Assembly: GCF_039530285.1 (NCBI RefSeq)
Contig: NZ_BAAAOK010000011.1
Coordinates: 248,001-312,000, forward strand
Reading direction: 5' to 3'
Length of the DNA stretch: 64,000 nt
Source of the DNA: Actinomadura_C alba
Lineage (GTDB): Bacteria; Actinomycetota; Actinomycetes; Streptosporangiales; Streptosporangiaceae
Shown here: positions 15,327-22,675 of the stretch, piece by piece
How positions within the stretch are numbered: position 1 is the stretch's first letter
Layout: each line of letters starts with the position of its first letter
Program-made: the position numbers and the translations under genes
Notes under the pieces: model-generated
Seen by the model: the letters and a program-made list of their open reading frames with translations, nothing else
What the model was told of the DNA's origin: nothing
The model's database searches: none

Positions 15327-15565
15327 CGCGAGCCGCCGTTCGGCTTCTCACCGGCGACGGCCTGCCACGCGTTCGCGTCGACGACCCGCGCGTGGTTGGT
15401 CGACCCCATGAGGGCGGTCGCGGCGGCCAGGGCGAGCGTGGCGTGCACCTGGGCCTCGGCGGCGAGAGCAGCCCCAGCAACGGGGTCGCCGCCGTCGCCG
15501 TAAGTCCAGTGGTTGGCCTGCTTGGCGAGCCGCTCGGCTTCGCGGTAGTGCTCCGGGCCGGTCAT
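15323..15565 (-). CDS. Small helical phage protein (80 aa)
   Basis: 80 residues, two predicted helices. TGPEHYREAERLAKQANHW and AAEAQVHATLALAAATALM follow the pattern of a common Streptomyces and phage protein family with unknown function, and match the related protein at 12159-12461. ATG 15565. Overlaps the tiny membrane gene upstream by four bases. Confidence 0.65.
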   Translation of the reverse strand: MTGPEHYREAERLAKQANHWTYGDGGDPVAGAALAAEAQVHATLALAAATALMGSTNHARVVDANAWQAVAGEKPNGGSR

Positions 15566-15663
15566 CGCGCACCGCCGATCCGCCGCAGCCGGCGGAAGTA
15601 CCAGACGAACGCGGCGGCCTGCGGGACGATCAGCAGCAGGGCGAGGACGATCGGGGCGATCAT
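15562..15663 (-). CDS. Tiny membrane protein (33 aa)
   Basis: 33 residues: MIAPIVLALLLIVPQAAAFV, then an Arg-rich tail (RRLRRIGGAR). It is a single transmembrane helix with a positive C-terminal end. ATG 15663 overlaps the upstream stop and its stop overlaps the next start (ATGA), so it is embedded in the operon without gaps. It is below usual gene-calling length but well supported by packing. Function unknown. Confidence 0.6.
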   Translation of the reverse strand: MIAPIVLALLLIVPQAAAFVWYFRRLRRIGGAR

Positions 15664-16118
15664 GACCCGGCCTCCTTCAGCGCCAGGCCGCGCGCCGCGA
15701 GGGCCGTGAGCACCTCGGCATGGGACCGCACGCCCATGTTCCGCAGGTCCATCAGGTCGTCCTCGGTGCGGGAGGTCAGGTCGCCGACGGTGAGGATCTT
15801 GGCGCGCCACAGGATGTTGAAGGCTCGGGTGGAGAGACGGAGAGCGTGGATGGACTGGTCGGGGTCCGGGGTGGGGAAGGACTCGGCCGGGGCGGCAGGC
15901 TCCGGTGTCTCCGTCAACGGCTCGACCGTGACGCCCTCCCAGTTGAGAGGCAGCGTCGTGTAGAACATCGTTCCGTTGGACTGGGTGACGATCAGCTGGA
16001 TTACGGGTCGCACGTCGCTGTCGTGGCCCTCGGTCACGACGCGAACGACGTCCCCATCGACGATCGCGCGGACCTTGTCGCCGGGCTTGAACTGCGGTCG
16101 GTCGGTAGGCTCTGGCAT
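15660..16118 (-). CDS. Phage protein with RNA polymerase alpha-CTD-like domain
   Basis: 152 residues. Residues about 91-147 (LRLSTRAFNILWRAKILTVG, DLTSRTEDDLMDLRNMGVRS, HAEVLTALAARGLAL) follow the helix-hairpin-helix consensus of the RpoA C-terminal domain, including the LS-x-RA-x-N-x-L start and the LRN-x-G-x-x-S turn. Residues 10-60 (KPGDKVRAIV onward) look like a small SH3/KOW-type barrel. An early phage gene with this fold could contact promoter DNA, an activator, or compete with the host alpha subunit. ATG 16118; a hairpin lies just upstream. Confidence 0.78.
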   Translation of the reverse strand: MPEPTDRPQFKPGDKVRAIVDGDVVRVVTEGHDSDVRPVIQLIVTQSNGTMFYTTLPLNWEGVTVEPLTETPEPAAPAESFPTPDPDQSIHALRLSTRAFNILWRAKILTVGDLTSRTEDDLMDLRNMGVRSHAEVLTALAARGLALKEAGS

Positions 16119-16164
16119 GGCCCTGCCCTTCCTTGGTTGTTGGCGTTGTGGTGGGGTCAGCGGT

Positions 16165-16189
16165 GCCCGGTCGTCTGCAGCGACCGGGC
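16165..16189 (-). terminator. Hairpin between regulator operon and early operon
   Basis: Perfect 9-bp inverted repeat (GCCCGGTCG / CGACCGGGC) with a 7-nt loop, just after the stop codon at 16200 on the minus strand. It would end transcripts from the 16746 regulator gene, or attenuate them before the alpha-CTD-like gene. Confidence 0.6.
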
Positions 16190-16199
16190 CCGCCTTGTT

Positions 16200-16361
16200 T
16201 CAGGCGGCGCGCTGGGGGTTCTCAGCGGCCCCGCCCTGGAAGATCGCGCGGAGGGTCGCGATCTGCTCCGGGACGAGGCGCGGTGCGGCGGCGACGGACC
16301 GGCGGATCGCTTCGCGGCTTTCGTCGCTGATCTCGCGACGGCGCCTCGGCTGGCCGGCCAT
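16200..16361 (-). CDS. Small basic conserved phage protein (53 aa)
   Basis: 53 residues: MAGQPRRRREISDESREAIR, then RSVAAAPRLVPEQIATLRAI. The Arg-rich start and PEQIATLRAIF end match short proteins that are frequent beside repressor genes in actinophages and integrative plasmids; role unknown. ATG 16361 forms TGATG with the upstream stop. Confidence 0.65.
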   Translation of the reverse strand: MAGQPRRRREISDESREAIRRSVAAAPRLVPEQIATLRAIFQGGAAENPQRAA

Positions 16362-16504
16362 CACTCGCCGTCTTCCTGCTCGGCGGCCCTGCGCTCGGCC
16401 TCGGCGGCGCGGCGGTCGGCCTCTTCCTTGGCCTTGGCGAGTCGCCCGCGTTCCTGACGTCGCTCCTCGAGCGCGTCGTCCCGGCGGTTCTTGCTCGGGC
16501 CCAT
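16361..16504 (-). CDS. Small charged coiled-coil protein (47 aa)
   Basis: 47 residues almost entirely of Arg, Glu, Ala and Lys: MGPSKNRRDDALEERRQERG and a heptad-like tail of Ala/Glu/Arg. ATG 16504 overlaps the stop of the Cro/C1-type gene by one base (TGATG). The low complexity makes homology uncertain; operon packing supports translation. Confidence 0.55.
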   Translation of the reverse strand: MGPSKNRRDDALEERRQERGRLAKAKEEADRRAAEAERRAAEQEDGE

Positions 16505-16746
16505 CAGACCGACTGCCCTTCCGTCTGAACGAGCAGGTCGGTCTTGGGGCGGCGAAGGGCCCGGCATAGCGCGCCGAACATCTGCGGGCGCGGCTGGCGG
16601 TGGCCCATCTCGTATTTGGTGATCGTCGACTGGCTGACAGGGCGACCCAGTTCCACGGAGACGAGCGCAGCGAGCTGGGTCGTGGTCAGTTCCCGTTCCT
16701 CGCGCACGGCCCGAAGCCGGTGGCCATCTACCTTCACGGACTGCAT
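16504..16746 (-). CDS. Cro/C1-type (XRE) transcription regulator
   Basis: 80 residues with a complete Cro/C1 helix-turn-helix: LRAVREERELTTTQLAALVS followed by VSQSTITKYEMGHRQPRPQM. First gene of the long minus-strand operon, reading away from a repeat-rich control region, which is the position of Cro or an early repressor. ATG 16746. The divergent plus-strand regulator at 16916 is the natural partner in a lysis-lysogeny switch. Confidence 0.9.
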   Translation of the reverse strand: MQSVKVDGHRLRAVREERELTTTQLAALVSVELGRPVSQSTITKYEMGHRQPRPQMFGALCRALRRPKTDLLVQTEGQSV

Positions 16747-16915
16747 GGATGCCAGACTAGGCCGAGTTAGGCCTAATGTCCAGGGCCGAAATAGGGCCTA
16801 CTTTGGCATAACCTGGCGTAGTGCTGTCGTATGACACAAACGGCGAGGTCAGTTATGCCTAACTTGGCCTAGACGTTGGTGGACATGGCCTTTTTTGGCA
16901 TGCGACACTGCGGCC
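16747..16915. promoter_or_regulatory. Divergent control region with repeated TTAGGC/GCCTAA operators
   Basis: 169 bases between the two divergent HTH genes, more AT-rich than the surroundings. A perfect 10-bp palindrome TTAGGCCTAA lies at 16767-16776 and TTATGCCTAA at 16853-16862; related half-sites (CTAGGCC, AGGGCCTA, TTGGCATAA, TTGGCCTAG, TTGGCATG) recur in both orientations. Several equally spaced copies of one word fit operators for the adjacent XRE proteins. Promoters for both directions must be here, but I cannot fix -35/-10 boxes with confidence. Confidence 0.75.
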
Positions 16916-17335
16916 ATGCCTTCCCCGCGCGAGCGACTACCTGCGGAAATGGACGCCCGACGGCTTGAACTCGGGCTGACGTGGGATCAGGTCGCAGCTC
17001 TATCGGGGGTCCACCGCGAGACCCTCCGCACCATCCGACGAGGGACCGGCGACATCCGGTCGCTCACCAAGAGCGGCATCGAGAAGGCGCTTCAGTGGGC
17101 GGCCGGCAGTATCGACGCGATCCTCGCCGGCGGTGACCCGACACCCATCGAGCCTCCACGCGAACCCGACCGGCCCCCCGCTCCCGAGAGAGAGATGTCC
17201 CCCATCGAGCGGGAGCTGCTGGAGCGGATACGCCGCCATGAGGCCGAACTGGAGCGGCTACGCGAGGAGGACCGCGCACTGAGGGAGAAGCTCGACCGGC
17301 TCCTCGGCGAGTCCAACCAGCAGACCGGAACGTAA
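16916..17335 (+). CDS. XRE-type regulator, candidate immunity repressor
   Basis: 139 residues. The N-terminal helix-turn-helix is visible in RRLELGLTWDQVAALSGVHR followed by ETLRTIRRGTG. A proline-rich linker and a coiled-coil tail (from about residue 95, ERELLERIRRHEAELERLRE) could mediate dimerisation. Divergent from the early operon and adjacent to its operators, it is the best candidate for the prophage repressor. ATG 16916 lacks a clear ribosome binding site, so the mRNA may be leaderless; an in-frame TTG at 16895 is the alternative. Confidence 0.75.
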   Translation: MPSPRERLPAEMDARRLELGLTWDQVAALSGVHRETLRTIRRGTGDIRSLTKSGIEKALQWAAGSIDAILAGGDPTPIEPPREPDRPPAPEREMSPIERELLERIRRHEAELERLREEDRALREKLDRLLGESNQQTGT

Positions 17336-17511
17336 CCCGTGCCGTAGGAAACCTTCGGGAATCGGACCTACCGCGACAAGCATTGAATCCGGTGACAAAA
17401 CACTGTCACTCAGGGTAGTGCAGACCTCAACATCCCCAAGGGCATCATCGTTCATTCGAACACCTGCGCACCCCCGCGCATTGCGCAGACGATGACGTCG
17501 AAGGGGACACA

Positions 17512-18204
17512 GTGGACTTGCAAGATCTGCGCGCGGCACTGGCGGCGCACGACAAGAGGGGAAGACAGCACGAACGCGAGTTGCAGGAACACGCCGAGAT
17601 CCGGAAGACCCTCGTCGCCCTGATCAAGGCGCGTGAGCGCGACGAGGTGGAAGACGAGGCGCGCCGCCGCCGCGCGATCATTCGTGCCGCGAACACCGGC
17701 AGTGTCGCCGCCGCCATCGTTGCGGCAGCCTCGTGGGCGCGCGACCACACCGCATACGCCATCGTGAGCGGCGTCACCGCGGCGACCGTGGGCACTGCTG
17801 CGTTGGCTGGCGTCACGCAACTCGCCGACGACGGCCCGCGCAGTCAAGCCCGCCCACCTACACCCGCTTACGCCTCCACCCCACCGGCCGCCGCGATACC
17901 GCCACCCCGATCGCCTGACCCGACTACCCCAGTTCCGGCGTCGACTCCCGTGCCGAGCGCCCCGGACGTGCCCGAGACGCCTGCCCTGCCGCTCGCAAGC
18001 GCTCTGCCGATTGATGAGCCTCAGCGCGTCAAGGCGCCCAAGGTGCCGAAGGTCAAGAAGCCGAAGCCGCCGAAGGTCAAGCCGCCGCGCCCGGCCCCGC
18101 CGAGCAGCACCAGGCCGCCGCCGGACAAGCCCGGCCGCCAGAGGTGCGCCCTTGCCCTTGACCTGCTGATTGTGGACGTGAACCTTCTATGCCGTCGGCA
18201 TTAG
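17512..18204 (+). CDS. Phage membrane protein with Pro/Lys-rich tail
   Basis: 230 residues. Residues 1-58 are a charged helix or coiled coil; two hydrophobic stretches follow (about 62-76 and 84-100, TAYAIVSGVTAATVGTAALA), then a Pro/Ala/Thr-rich region and PKVPKVKKPKPPKVKPP-type repeats. GTG start 17512 with AAGGGG five bases upstream. It lies between the candidate repressor and the convergent integrase, a lysogen-expressed position, so it might affect superinfection or cell-surface properties. No family recognised. Confidence 0.65.
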   Translation: MDLQDLRAALAAHDKRGRQHERELQEHAEIRKTLVALIKARERDEVEDEARRRRAIIRAANTGSVAAAIVAAASWARDHTAYAIVSGVTAATVGTAALAGVTQLADDGPRSQARPPTPAYASTPPAAAIPPPRSPDPTTPVPASTPVPSAPDVPETPALPLASALPIDEPQRVKAPKVPKVKKPKPPKVKPPRPAPPSSTRPPPDKPGRQRCALALDLLIVDVNLLCRRH

Positions 18205-18226
18205 GTCCGCGCGCACATGGGGCGCC

Positions 18227-19846
18227 CTACTCCTCCCCCATGACGGTCGTGCCCGCGCCGGGCCCGCGCCGGCGCGGCCGACCGGCCGTCGACGCTGGCG
18301 GCTTCCACTCCAGTCGAACAGCCCCCGGGTTGAAGTACGGCTTGCCTGGCTCCCACCCCTTCGGGCGGCCCCGCGGCGCCGGCAGGATCGTCACCGTCAC
18401 CAGAGCGTCCAGCACGGCGCGCTTCCGCGACAACGACAGCGCATCCCACGCCGCGGCGACATCCTCCACCCCGAGCAGCCCGTCGAACACCGACGTCTGA
18501 ACGCTCGCGGCGATCTGCTCATTGATCCGATCGAGCTTCCCCTGAAGCCGGCCCTTGCGCTCCACGTACTCCGCGCGGGTGAGCTCCCCCTCCTCCCACA
18601 TGTCCCCGGCCTCCGTGATCCGGGTCCGCAGCGTCGCCGCCCGCACATGCAGCTCGGCGGCATCGTCACGCGCGGCCGGCGGCGCGAACGTCGCCGCCGC
18701 GTCCGGCTCGGAGAGGCGGGTAATGATGGCCTCCTCCACGAAGTCGTCCAGGGACTCCGCAGCGCGGACGACATGCCGCTTCGGCCCGCTGCACCGGTAC
18801 GCCGGCGTCGGCCGCCCCGCCCTCGACCCGTTCCCCGCAGTGCCCATCTTCGAGGGCCGGCCGCACTCCTCCGCCTCGGCGATCGGGTAACCGCACCGGT
18901 ACTGGCCCGACCCGAGCCACCGTCGCTCCGGGCCTGGGGACGTCCGCCGATTCGGATCCGTCAGCACCACCGCCACCGCCCGGAACCTGGCCTCGGCCTC
19001 AGCCCGCCACTCGGCCTCGATCGCCTCGCGCTCCTTGCCCTCGGCAGCTTCCCAGCGTGGCCGGTACGTGCCCGCCAGCAGCACCGGCAGCCATCGTGCC
19101 GGGCCTACCTCGCGGCCGCGGTGAACGCTGATCCCCGCGTTGCGGGGGCGAAGGAGGATCCGGCGGATCTCGTTCGCGGTCGGCTGCTTCCCGCCGGTCG
19201 TGGTGCTCCCCGCCGCACGCCAGTCCCGCTCGAGTTGCAGCATCGAGACGCCCACGAGCACCTGGCCGCTACTGACGTCGATCAGCTCCGCCTCCTTTGG
19301 GCGGATCGTCTCGCCGTCGGCCTCGAACCCGAACGGCCTCTTGCCGCCGAGCCACCGGCCCTCGGCGGCCGCCTCGATCTTCGCCGACTCCACCCGCTCG
19401 ATCAGGTGGTCGACCTCATAGGCGGCGTGGCTGACGTCGTCCCTGAAGCGCTTCCGGCCGGTCGGCGTGCCCAGGTCGTACGCGCCCGCGCGCGGTGTCT
19501 CCACGAGGTGCCCGCCGACCGCCGCGATATCCGTGAACTCCGCGGCCTCCCCTGGGTCGCGGTCGAGCCGGTCGGCGTGCCACGAGAGCACCCCGAGCGG
19601 GACGGGCCGCTGGTCGGCGCGGAGCACGGTCAGCATGTTCTGGTAGTCGTCGCGCTTTGGTCTGGCGGCGCCGACTCGGCGGTGAGCGGTACTGTCCTTG
19701 TCGGTGAACACCTGCACGATGCGCCAGCCGATCCGGTCGGCGTAGGTGCGGCAGTCGCGTTCCTGCCTGGCGAGCCCGGCTTTGCCCTTGGATTTGCGCA
19801 GGTAGAGCACACACTCTCTGACGATCGGCGACTCTGGGGCATCCAT
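18227..19846 (-). CDS. int: Large serine recombinase (phage integrase)
   Basis: 539 residues, usual for the phiC31/Bxb1 class. Catalytic Ser19 lies in YLRKSKGKAGLARQERDC; the DRLDR motif of the resolvase domain is at 92-96. A recombinase domain follows (KRPFGFEADGETIRPKEAEL), then a zinc ribbon region (CG...ECGRP...YRCSG, about 315-350) and a coiled coil near 400-455. It would integrate the phage by attP x attB exchange in comM. The start codon is about 20 bases from the host junction, so in the lysogen its upstream DNA is comM sequence. Confidence 0.96.
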   Translation of the reverse strand: MDAPESPIVRECVLYLRKSKGKAGLARQERDCRTYADRIGWRIVQVFTDKDSTAHRRVGAARPKRDDYQNMLTVLRADQRPVPLGVLSWHADRLDRDPGEAAEFTDIAAVGGHLVETPRAGAYDLGTPTGRKRFRDDVSHAAYEVDHLIERVESAKIEAAAEGRWLGGKRPFGFEADGETIRPKEAELIDVSSGQVLVGVSMLQLERDWRAAGSTTTGGKQPTANEIRRILLRPRNAGISVHRGREVGPARWLPVLLAGTYRPRWEAAEGKEREAIEAEWRAEAEARFRAVAVVLTDPNRRTSPGPERRWLGSGQYRCGYPIAEAEECGRPSKMGTAGNGSRAGRPTPAYRCSGPKRHVVRAAESLDDFVEEAIITRLSEPDAAATFAPPAARDDAAELHVRAATLRTRITEAGDMWEEGELTRAEYVERKGRLQGKLDRINEQIAASVQTSVFDGLLGVEDVAAAWDALSLSRKRAVLDALVTVTILPAPRGRPKGWEPGKPYFNPGAVRLEWKPPASTAGRPRRRGPGAGTTVMGEE

Positions 19847-19880
19847 GCCCTTAAGTATGCCCTATCTTGACATTCGCCCT
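19847..19880. other. Right prophage-host junction (attR/attL hybrid site)
   Basis: Phage sequence ends just before host comM codons resume. From FALSIAVSVLGAADVV onward the reading frame matches the conserved FDLA-(I/L)-AVSVL region of YifB/ComM, so crossover lies at about 19860-19880. The flank holds ATGCCCT twice (19845-19851 and 19857-19863). Serine integrase sites have only a 2-bp crossover core, so the exact point cannot be read from one end. Confidence 0.7.
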
Positions 19881-21189
19881 GTCCATTGCGGTCAGCGTGC
19901 TCGGAGCAGCCGACGTGGTCTCGCCGGCCGTGTGCGCACGGCTCGTGATGATCGGCGAGCTCGGGCTCGACGGCAGGGTGCACGCGGTGCGCGGGGTGCT
20001 CCCGGCCATCCTCGGCGCCGCCGAGGCGGGCTTCACCAGCGTGGTGGTTCCCACGGCCAACGGCGCCGAGGCCGCCCTCGTACCCGGGGTCAAGGTGGTC
20101 CCGGTGGGCTCGCTCCGCGCGTTGATGGCCTACCTGCGCGACGAACCGCCTCCGGTGGAGGAGGACGAGGACGACCCACCGGTGCCCGCGCCCGCGGACG
20201 GCCATGCCGTCCGTTCGGGGCCGCATCGCGACGCTCTCGATCTGTCCGACGTGCGCGGCCAGGCCGACGCCCGCCGGGCACTCGAGATCAGCGCGGCGGG
20301 CGGCCACCATCTCTGGCTGTCCGGGCCGCCGGGCTGCGGCAAGACCATGCTCGCCGAACGGCTGCCCACTCTGCTGCCACCGCTCGAGCGCAGCGCGGCC
20401 CTGGAGGTCACCACGATCCATTCGGTGGCGGGCACGCTGCCGGCGGGGCAGCCGCTCATCACCGAGCCGCCCTTCTGCGCGCCGCACCACACGACGACCC
20501 GGGCCGCGATGATCGGTGGTGGCAGCAGGCGGGCGCTCCGGCCGGGAGCGGCGTCACTGGCCCACCAGGGCGTTCTGTTCATCGACGAGGCACCGGAGTT
20601 CTCCACCGGGGTCCTCGACGCGTTGCGCCAGCCGCTGGAGGACGGTGCGGTGACGATCTCGCGGGCCGAGGCGACCACGCGCTTCCCCGCCCGCTTCACG
20701 CTGGTCCTGGCCGCCAACCCCTGCCCGTGTGCGGCGGCCAAAGTGCTCGAGTGCGTCTGCACTCCGGCGGTGCGCAGCAGGTATCTGGGCCGTATCTCCG
20801 GCCCGCTCCTCGATCGGGTCGATCTCAAGCTGGAGCTCGAGGCGGCCACCCGGGCCGAGCTGCGCTACGACGTCGACGTCGCGGAGTCCAGCGAGGTGGT
20901 GGCCGAGCGGGTCCTGCTCGCACGCGAACGAGCGGCCAAGCGGCTGGCCGGCACCCCGTGGCGGACCAACTCCGATGTCCCCGGCCCGGAGCTGCGGCGA
21001 AGCCTGGCCCTGCCGACCTCCGCGATGTGGCCGGTCGACAAGGCCCTGATCGAGGGCACTCTCAGCGCCCGGGGCATGCACCGGGTGCTGAGGGTCGCGT
21101 GGACCATCGCCGATCTGGGCGACCGCGGCGTCCCGGCAGATCACGACGTCGGCGAGGCACTGGAACTGTGGAAGGGAAAGAGATCATGA
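19867..21189 (+). pseudogene. comM: comM/yifB Mg-chelatase-like AAA+ ATPase, 5' part separated by prophage
   Basis: The frame gives 440 residues against about 500-510 in the family; the first ~70-100 residues, including most of the N-terminal ribosomal-S5/Lon-type domain, are missing. Walker A SGPPGCGKTM is at about 152-161, Walker B GVLFIDEAPEF follows, then NPCPC with further cysteines, and YLGRISGPLLDRVDL of the C-terminal part. ComM is a hexameric branch-migration helicase for natural transformation in Gram-negatives; its actinobacterial role is unclear. The stop overlaps dprA (ATGA). The missing 5' part should lie at the far prophage end; excision would restore the gene. Confidence 0.88.
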
Positions 21190-22349
21190 CCGTGTCCGAC
21201 GACGAGCGGTTCGCCCGCGCCACCCTCTGCTACATCGCCGAGCCCTGCGACCGGTTACTCGGCCGCATGATCCAGCGGTTCGGCGCGGTCGGCGCCCTCG
21301 ATGCCGTACGGGCCGGGAAGGCGCCGCCGGGTCTCTTCTCCGGCGAACCCGAGCGCCGCCGGCTCGCCGAGCACATGGACCGGTGGCGCGTACGGCTGCC
21401 GTCCGCGGATCCCGAGGCCGACCTCACGGTGTGCGCGAAGCTGGACGGACGGATGATCTGCCCGGGCGAGCCCGAATGGCCCACCCAGCTGGACGCGCTG
21501 GGCGACCGCGCGCCTTACGCCCTCTGGCTGCGCGGGCCGGCCGACCTCCGCTACGCCTGCCTGCGCTCGATCGCCATGGTCGGGGCCCGCGCCGCGACGT
21601 CGTACGGCAACCGGGTGGCGGCCGACATGGGCGCCGAGCTGGCCGACCGGGGCTGCACCATCGTCAGCGGCGGTGCGCTCGGGATCGACGCCGCGGCGCA
21701 CCGGGGCGCGCTGGCCGCGGGTGGCGCCACCGTGGCGGTGCTCGCCAACGGGGTCGATCGGCTCTATCCGCCCCGCAATGAGGGGCTCCTCACCGAGATC
21801 GCCCGGACCTCGCTGCTGGTCAGCGAGTGGCCACCGGGCACCACGCCCACGAGATTGCGTTTCCTGGTGCGCAACCGCGTCATCGCGGCGCTGACGAAGG
21901 GGACGGTCGTGGTGGAGGCCGACCTCCGCAGCGGTGCCCTCAACACGGCGAAGTTCGCCCGAGAGCTCAACCGGCCGGTCATGGCCGTGCCCGGGCCGGT
22001 GACCTCATTGGTGTCCCGAGGCTGCCACCGCTGGCTGCGGGACGGCGTCGCGACGTGCGTGTCGAACGCCGCGGAGGTGATGGACACGGTGGGGCGCATC
22101 GGTGATGATCTGGCGCCCGAACCGCGTGGCCCCGTCATGCCCCGCGACGATCTCGAACCGGTGACCAGGCTGGTGCTGGAGGCGGTTCCGGCACGCGGCT
22201 CGGCGGGTCCGGCACAGATCGCGGTGCGGGCGGGCGTCGACATCGGCACCGCGAGGAGCAGGCTGGGGCTGCTGGCCGCGGCCGGCTTCATCGAACGCCG
22301 CGGCCAGGGCTGGCGGCTTCCGCGCCCCCGGCGTAAGGGGCGGCCGTGA
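21186..22349 (+). CDS. dprA: DNA-processing protein DprA
   Basis: 387 residues. The Rossmann-type DprA core is seen in SIAMVGARAATSYGNRVAAD, IVSGGALGIDAAAHRGAL, FLVRNRVIAALTKGTVVVEA and MAVPGPVTSLVSRGCH. A C-terminal winged helix (about 325-380) follows. DprA loads RecA on incoming single-stranded DNA. It is co-transcribed with comM' (four-base overlap), so the prophage also separates dprA from its original upstream promoter and it may depend on transcription from the prophage side or an internal promoter. Confidence 0.95.
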   Translation: MTVSDDERFARATLCYIAEPCDRLLGRMIQRFGAVGALDAVRAGKAPPGLFSGEPERRRLAEHMDRWRVRLPSADPEADLTVCAKLDGRMICPGEPEWPTQLDALGDRAPYALWLRGPADLRYACLRSIAMVGARAATSYGNRVAADMGAELADRGCTIVSGGALGIDAAAHRGALAAGGATVAVLANGVDRLYPPRNEGLLTEIARTSLLVSEWPPGTTPTRLRFLVRNRVIAALTKGTVVVEADLRSGALNTAKFARELNRPVMAVPGPVTSLVSRGCHRWLRDGVATCVSNAAEVMDTVGRIGDDLAPEPRGPVMPRDDLEPVTRLVLEAVPARGSAGPAQIAVRAGVDIGTARSRLGLLAAAGFIERRGQGWRLPRPRRKGRP

Positions 22350-22366
22350 GCCGGCGTGGGGTTCCC

Positions 22367-22675
22367 CTAGTTGCGGGGCAGTTCGAGGTCGCTCTTGGCG
22401 AGCTCCTCCACGTTGACGTCCTTGAACGTGACCACCCGAACGTTCTTCACGAAACGCGCCGGACGATACATGTCCCACACCCAGGCGTCCTGCATCGTCA
22501 CCTCGAAGAACACCTCGCCGTCGGCGGTGCGCACCTGAAGGTCCACCGAGTTGGTGAGGTAGAACCGGCGCTCGGTCTCGACCACGTAGGTGAAGAGCCC
22601 GACCACGTCCCGGTACTCGCGATAGAGCTGCAGCTCCATCTCGGTCTCGTACTTTTCGAGATCTTCCGCACTCAT
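22367..22675 (-). CDS. DUF2469 family protein
   Basis: 102 residues, complete. The sequence with EDLEKYETEMELQLYREYRD and VVGLFTYVVETERRFYLTN is nearly invariant in actinobacteria, where the gene follows rnhB (Rv2901c/Rv2902c type pairing). Function unknown; the strong conservation suggests an essential or housekeeping role. ATG 22675 overlaps the rnhB stop by four bases. Convergent with dprA across a 17-base gap. Confidence 0.93.
   Translation of the reverse strand: MSAEDLEKYETEMELQLYREYRDVVGLFTYVVETERRFYLTNSVDLQVRTADGEVFFEVTMQDAWVWDMYRPARFVKNVRVVTFKDVNVEELAKSDLELPRN

Larger units (their letters stand above)
1..19866. mobile_element. Integrated actinophage (prophage), right part
   Basis: A continuous block of phage-type genes: terminase subunits, HNH endonuclease, sliding clamp, RusA, ERF, PD-(D/E)XK exonuclease, WhiB, Lsr2-like protein, Cro/C1-type regulators and a large serine integrase. 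Minus-strand genes overlap by 1-17 bases over about 16 kb, as in lytic operons. The right end is sharp: the integrase start codon is at 19846 and host comM coding sequence resumes at about 19867. The left end is outside the window, because the terminase is followed by the start of another gene at the edge. All modules seen look intact, so the element may be inducible; that is inference. Confidence 0.93.

Noticed and set aside
19845..21185. Plus-strand frame that reads through comM' in another frame into dprA
   Set aside because: The part before 21186 is Arg-rich noise; DprA homology begins at the ATG at 21186 and ComM homology is in the other frame.
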